A program made the position numbers and the translations under genes. From the NCBI RefSeq assembly GCF_001721645.1, contig NZ_CP017141.1:1612001-1676000 (forward strand): a stretch of DNA of 64,000 nt. The letters are read 5' to 3'. Shown piece after piece: positions 60,746 through 64,000 of the stretch (positions are counted from its first letter, which is position 1; each line of letters starts with the position of its first letter). The notes below the pieces were generated by a model. That model had not been told where the DNA came from. It saw only the letters and a program-made list of their open reading frames with translations, and did no database searches. Source of the stretch: Pedobacter steynii. GTDB lineage: Bacteria > Bacteroidota > Bacteroidia > Sphingobacteriales > Sphingobacteriaceae.

Positions 60746-61780
60746 ATGCTACAAAATAAAACACTTTTAATAACGGGAGGGACAGGCTCTTTTGGAAACG
60801 CTGTTCTAAACCGTTTTCTTCATACCGACCATTTTTCAGAAATCCGGATCTTTTCAAGAGATGAAAAGAAACAGGATGACATGCGTAATTCATTAAAAAA
60901 CGATAAGGTAAAGTATTACATCGGTGATGTTAGAGATCTGAGTAGCATTAATAAAGCAATGCAGGGTGTGGATTATGTATTTCATGCAGCAGCATTAAAG
61001 CAAGTCCCTTCCTGCGAATTTTTTCCTTTGGAAGCTACCCGTACCAACGTATTTGGAACTCAGAACGTAATTGACGCTGCGGTAGCAAATAAGGTCACTA
61101 AAGTGATCTGTTTAAGCACAGACAAAGCGGCTTACCCTATTAATGCAATGGGGATCTCAAAAGCTTTAATGGAAAAGGTAGCAATTGCCGCTTCCAGAAA
61201 TTTGAAGGATACTACTGTTTGTCTAACCAGATATGGTAATGTAATGGCATCAAGAGGATCGGTTATTCCCTTATTTTTAAAACAGATACAATCAGGCGGT
61301 GCTTTAACGATTACAGATCCTAATATGACCCGTTTTTTAATGTCATTGGAAGATGCTGTTGATTTGGTATTATTCGCTTTTGAACATGGAAATCCAGGTG
61401 ATTTGTTCGTAAATAAGGCCCCTGCAGGCACAATTGGAGATCTAGCTCAGGCCTTAAAAGAGTTGTGTAAAGCTGATAATGAAATTAAAATTATTGGCAC
61501 GCGCCATGGTGAAAAATTATATGAAACGCTGTGTACCCGTGAGGAGATGTTAAAGGCGGAAGATATGGGCGAATTTTATCGTGTTCCGGCGGATAACCGG
61601 GATTTAAATTATGCGCAGTATTTTTCTGAAGGAGAAACAGACATCTCTAAAATTGAAGATTATCACTCTCATAACACAGAACAACTTGGTGTAGAAGGGA
61701 TGAAAAAATTAGTCTCAAACCTCCCGCTTATCAAAAAAGAAGTATTTGGAGACCTTACTGCAGTTCAATACCCAGGATAA
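60746..61780 (+). CDS. capE: UDP-GlcNAc 4,6-dehydratase/5-epimerase for FucNAc
   Basis: A 344-residue extended SDR that starts UDP-N-acetyl-L-fucosamine synthesis from UDP-GlcNAc. Features are LLITGGTGSFGNAVLNRFL, IFSRDEKKQDDMR, HAAALKQVPSCEFFP, STDKAAYPINAMGISKAL (MxxxK form of the active site, as in CapE) and VCLTRYGNVMASRGSVIPLF. Length fits CapE/WbjB. CapF follows after one intervening cupin gene and CapG afterwards. Confidence 0.92.
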   Translation: MLQNKTLLITGGTGSFGNAVLNRFLHTDHFSEIRIFSRDEKKQDDMRNSLKNDKVKYYIGDVRDLSSINKAMQGVDYVFHAAALKQVPSCEFFPLEATRTNVFGTQNVIDAAVANKVTKVICLSTDKAAYPINAMGISKALMEKVAIAASRNLKDTTVCLTRYGNVMASRGSVIPLFLKQIQSGGALTITDPNMTRFLMSLEDAVDLVLFAFEHGNPGDLFVNKAPAGTIGDLAQALKELCKADNEIKIIGTRHGEKLYETLCTREEMLKAEDMGEFYRVPADNRDLNYAQYFSEGETDISKIEDYHSHNTEQLGVEGMKKLVSNLPLIKKEVFGDLTAVQYPG

Positions 61781-61790
61781 GAATCAGTTT

Positions 61791-62228
61791 ATGAATGAAA
61801 AACCAGGTCTTATTGTAGGGGGAAATCATGTTGATCACCGCGGTGCCCTTTCTTTTGCGAATGATTTCCATATGGATGAAGTCAAAAGATTCTATACAAT
61901 AGGTCATCCGGATACAGCAACTGTGCGGGCATGGCAGGGACATAAAAAAGAAAAAAAATGGTTTTATGTCGTATCGGGAAGCTTCCATATTCTGGTCGTA
62001 AAACCTGATGATTGGAAAACGCCTTCCCTGGACCTTGATCCGGATAAATTTTTGCTGAATGAGCAGAGCAGCGAGGTCCTGTATGTACCGGCAGGATATG
62101 CTACCGGATTAAAAGCGGCTGAAATAAATTCTAAAATCATCGTATTTTCGGACTTTACTGTAGAACAATCTTCTAATGATAACTATCGCTTTGACCCGGA
62201 GCTGTGGTGCGATTGGAATAAAATATAA
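61791..62228 (+). CDS. Small cupin-like sugar epimerase-type protein between capE and capF
   Basis: A 145-residue protein with a single cupin-like domain of the WxcM/RmlC-like group: DHRGALSFANDFHMDEVKRF, VRAWQGHKKEKKWFYVVSGS and LYVPAGYATGLKAA. ATG 61791 was chosen over a TTG inside capE. The HRG and RAWQGHKKEKKWF strands resemble dTDP-sugar 3,5-epimerases and ketoisomerases. Since capF has its own cupin domain, this protein may be an accessory epimerase in L-FucNAc formation, or act on another sugar. Gaps are 10 and 3 bp. Confidence 0.72.
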   Translation: MNEKPGLIVGGNHVDHRGALSFANDFHMDEVKRFYTIGHPDTATVRAWQGHKKEKKWFYVVSGSFHILVVKPDDWKTPSLDLDPDKFLLNEQSSEVLYVPAGYATGLKAAEINSKIIVFSDFTVEQSSNDNYRFDPELWCDWNKI

Positions 62229-62231
62229 ATT

Positions 62232-63350
62232 ATGATAAGAATAGGTATAACTGGTCAGGATGGATTTGTTGGTCAACATTTGTATAATACTGTTGGCCTT
62301 TTTCCTGAGGAATTTGAGCGCATCGATTTTAAGCGTGGCTTTTTCGAAGATCAGGAGGCATTAAATGATTTTGTAGCCAAGTGTGATGTAATCGTCCATC
62401 TGGCAGCCATGAACAGGCACCCTGATCCGCAGGTGATCTACGATGTGAACGTTGGTCTGGTGAAAAAACTGGTGGAGGCCCTGGAGTCGACAAACAGTGA
62501 AGCTCATGTTTTATTTTCATCTTCCTCTCAGGAGGAGCGTGATAACCTATATGGCAAAAGTAAAAAGGAAGGCCGGGAACTTCTTGCCGGCTGGGCAGAA
62601 AAATCAAAAGGCAGGTTTACCGGATTGGTTATCCCGAATGTGTTTGGCCCCTTTGGCGTCCCTTTTTATAATTCTTTTATTTCCACTTTTTGTCATCAGC
62701 TCACTCATAATGAGCAGCCTTCAATAGAAGTAGACGGAGAAGTGAAGCTGATTTACGTTGGTGATCTTGTGCAGGTGATCCTGTCTGAGATCAAATCATT
62801 TTCAGGCCAGTCGCTACTTACGGTAGCACATACAGATGTCATGAAGGTATCGGAGATCTTAACCCTCCTGGAAAGTTATAAGGTTAACTATCTGGATGCT
62901 GGTATCATCCCGGAATTGAACAATAAATTTGAACTCAATTTATTCAATACTTTCAGGTGCTTTATGAACCATGAAAAGCATTATCCGGTTAAATTTATTA
63001 AACACACGGACCCAAGAGGGGCTTTTGTCGAAGTTATCCGGTTAAATATTGGCGGGCAGGTATCTTTCTCGACCACAGTTCCCGGAATTACGAGAGGAAA
63101 CCATTACCATACCCGAAAGATTGAGCGTTTTGCGGTAATCAAAGGCAAAGCTTTAATACAATTGCGTAGAATTGGAAGCGATGAAGTGCTGAATTTTTAC
63201 TTGGATGGAGAAGAGCCTTCCTATGTTGATATGCCGATTTGGTATACGCATAATATAAAGAATATTGGTGAAGAGGAATTATATACGAACTTTTGGATCA
63301 ATGAATTTTTCGACCCAAAAGATCCTGACACCTATTTTGAAAATGTATAA
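62232..63350 (+). CDS. capF: CapF-type SDR-cupin fusion, UDP-sugar 4-reductase/3-epimerase
   Basis: A 372-residue fusion: N-terminal SDR domain (IGITGQDGFVGQHLYN, VHLAAMNRHPDP, SSSSQEERDN and the catalytic YGKSK) and a C-terminal cupin (about 250-372) with TRGNHYHTRKIERFAVIKGK containing the metal-binding His pair. CapF converts the product of CapE to UDP-6-deoxy-L-talose-type HexNAc in UDP-L-FucNAc synthesis. Fusion order and length match the family. Next is capG after 35 bp. Confidence 0.92.
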   Translation: MIRIGITGQDGFVGQHLYNTVGLFPEEFERIDFKRGFFEDQEALNDFVAKCDVIVHLAAMNRHPDPQVIYDVNVGLVKKLVEALESTNSEAHVLFSSSSQEERDNLYGKSKKEGRELLAGWAEKSKGRFTGLVIPNVFGPFGVPFYNSFISTFCHQLTHNEQPSIEVDGEVKLIYVGDLVQVILSEIKSFSGQSLLTVAHTDVMKVSEILTLLESYKVNYLDAGIIPELNNKFELNLFNTFRCFMNHEKHYPVKFIKHTDPRGAFVEVIRLNIGGQVSFSTTVPGITRGNHYHTRKIERFAVIKGKALIQLRRIGSDEVLNFYLDGEEPSYVDMPIWYTHNIKNIGEEELYTNFWINEFFDPKDPDTYFENV

Positions 63351-63385
63351 TTTAATTAAATATTGCTAATCAGTAATACAAACAG

Positions 63386-64000
63386 ATGAAATCAAAACTA
63401 AAAGTAATGACCGTGGTGGGGACCAGGCCGGAAATTATAAGATTAGCCAGGGTAATGGCGGCTCTGGATGCTTCCGAAGCTATTGAACATATTATTGTCC
63501 ATACCGGTCAGAACTATGATTACGAACTGAATCAGATTTTTTTCGATGATTTGGCAATCCGGAAACCGGACCATTTCCTAAATGCTGCCGGAGCAACGGC
63601 AATTGAAACTGTCGGACAGATTCTAATTAAGATAGAACCTTTACTCATTAGTGAAAATCCTGATGCCTTTTTGGTTCTGGGTGATACCAATAGCTGCCTG
63701 TGTGCAATCCCTGCTAAGAAACGTCATATTCCAATATTCCATATGGAAGCAGGAAACCGTTGTTTTGATCAGCGTGTTCCAGAAGAGACCAACAGAAAAA
63801 TTGTTGATCATGTATCTGATGTAAACCTGACTTATAGTGACATCGCCCGTGAATACCTATTGAGAGAAGGATTACCAGCAGACAGGATTATCAAGACCGG
63901 ATCACCGATGTTTGAAGTCTTGAATCATTACCTTCCTCAGATAGAGAGTTCGGATATATTAACCCGTCTGAACCTGGAGGAACATAAATATTTTGTGGTT
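63386..64000 (+). CDS. capG: UDP-HexNAc 2-epimerase, N-terminal part (3' end outside window)
   Basis: The visible 205 residues are the start of a WecB/CapG-type non-hydrolysing 2-epimerase: VVGTRPEIIRLARVMAAL, HTGQNYDYELNQIFFDDL, LGDTNSCLCAIPAKKRHIPI and HMEAGNRCFDQRVPEETNRK. In the CapE-CapF-CapG order it makes UDP-L-FucNAc. The frame remains open to the window end. The SCLCAI segment and MEAGNRCFDQRVPEE are typical of CapG/WbjD rather than of plain WecB. Confidence 0.9.
   Translation, partial: MKSKLKVMTVVGTRPEIIRLARVMAALDASEAIEHIIVHTGQNYDYELNQIFFDDLAIRKPDHFLNAAGATAIETVGQILIKIEPLLISENPDAFLVLGDTNSCLCAIPAKKRHIPIFHMEAGNRCFDQRVPEETNRKIVDHVSDVNLTYSDIAREYLLREGLPADRIIKTGSPMFEVLNHYLPQIESSDILTRLNLEEHKYFVV

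Noticed and set aside
1..64000. CRISPR arrays, tRNA/rRNA genes, insertion sequences or prophage
   Set aside because: No regular spaced repeats, no cloverleaf-like or rRNA sequence, and no transposase, integrase or phage structural genes were recognised.

Overview
The window reads as chromosome of a Gram-negative Bacteroidota, most likely a Sphingobacteriaceae member close to Pedobacter. The evidence is a set of Bacteroidota-typical small families (DUF4834, DUF6427, DUF6266, DUF2480, DUF3108, DUF3109), lipoproteins and outer-membrane barrels, few Shine-Dalgarno sequences, and several promoters with the phylum's TAnnTTTG -7 box. No rRNA, tRNA, CRISPR array, insertion sequence or prophage was seen.

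Region 1 (1-15.9 kb, plus strand) is housekeeping and envelope biogenesis: the 3' end of uvrB, YwbE, a YfhO-type membrane protein, an LpxH-like phosphoesterase, a glycosyltransferase, DUF6427, type III pantothenate kinase (coaX), an outer-membrane barrel, LptC, a PpiD/SurA-like periplasmic isomerase, DUF2480/DUF3108/DUF3109 proteins and glucose-1-phosphate thymidylyltransferase (rfbA).

Region 2 (15.9-28.8 kb) is accessory. It starts with an AraC regulator and a short-chain dehydrogenase whose promoter carries direct repeats. Next is a three-gene HipBST-type toxin-antitoxin operon (hipB, split hipS, kinase hipT) preceded by three near-identical palindromic operators 40-41 bp apart. Then comes a complete non-phosphorylating L-fucose operon: secreted GH29 fucosidase, fucose permease, mutarotase, UxaA-family dehydratase, 2-keto-3-deoxyfuconate dehydrogenase, FAH-family hydrolase, fuconolactonase and fucose dehydrogenase. 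The last enzyme has Asn where the SDR catalytic Lys is expected.

Region 3 (28.8-40.0 kb) is mixed: aminopeptidase P, an HExxH protein, an LCP-family protein, a nucleotide-sugar dehydrogenase, an outer-membrane barrel, an MHS-type transporter and a lipoprotein. It also holds a minus-strand unit of a PhyH-type dioxygenase, a small membrane ORF and a sterol-desaturase/hydroxylase. That unit is preceded by a strong promoter, a 25-bp palindrome and a 28-codon leader ORF ending in a Cys-rich run (CCYCCC). This looks like a cysteine-responsive leader and is the most intriguing regulatory object in the window.

Region 4 (40.1-64.0 kb, plus strand, open at the right edge) is a surface polysaccharide locus. 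It contains gmd, a multi-SLBB export protein, a Wzz-type co-polymerase, a complete GDP-sugar-based legionaminic acid set (LegB, LegC, LegH/NeuD, LegI, LegG, PtmE, LegF plus PtmF/PtmA-like genes), an acyltransferase, Wzx flippase, a GT4 glycosyltransferase, a candidate nonulosonate transferase, Wzy polymerase and a beta-helix protein. It ends with the UDP-N-acetyl-L-fucosamine genes capE, capF and the start of capG, with a small cupin gene between capE and capF. The cell probably makes a Wzx/Wzy-type polymer containing a legionaminic-acid-like sugar and FucNAc. The initiating sugar-phosphate transferase is not in the window.
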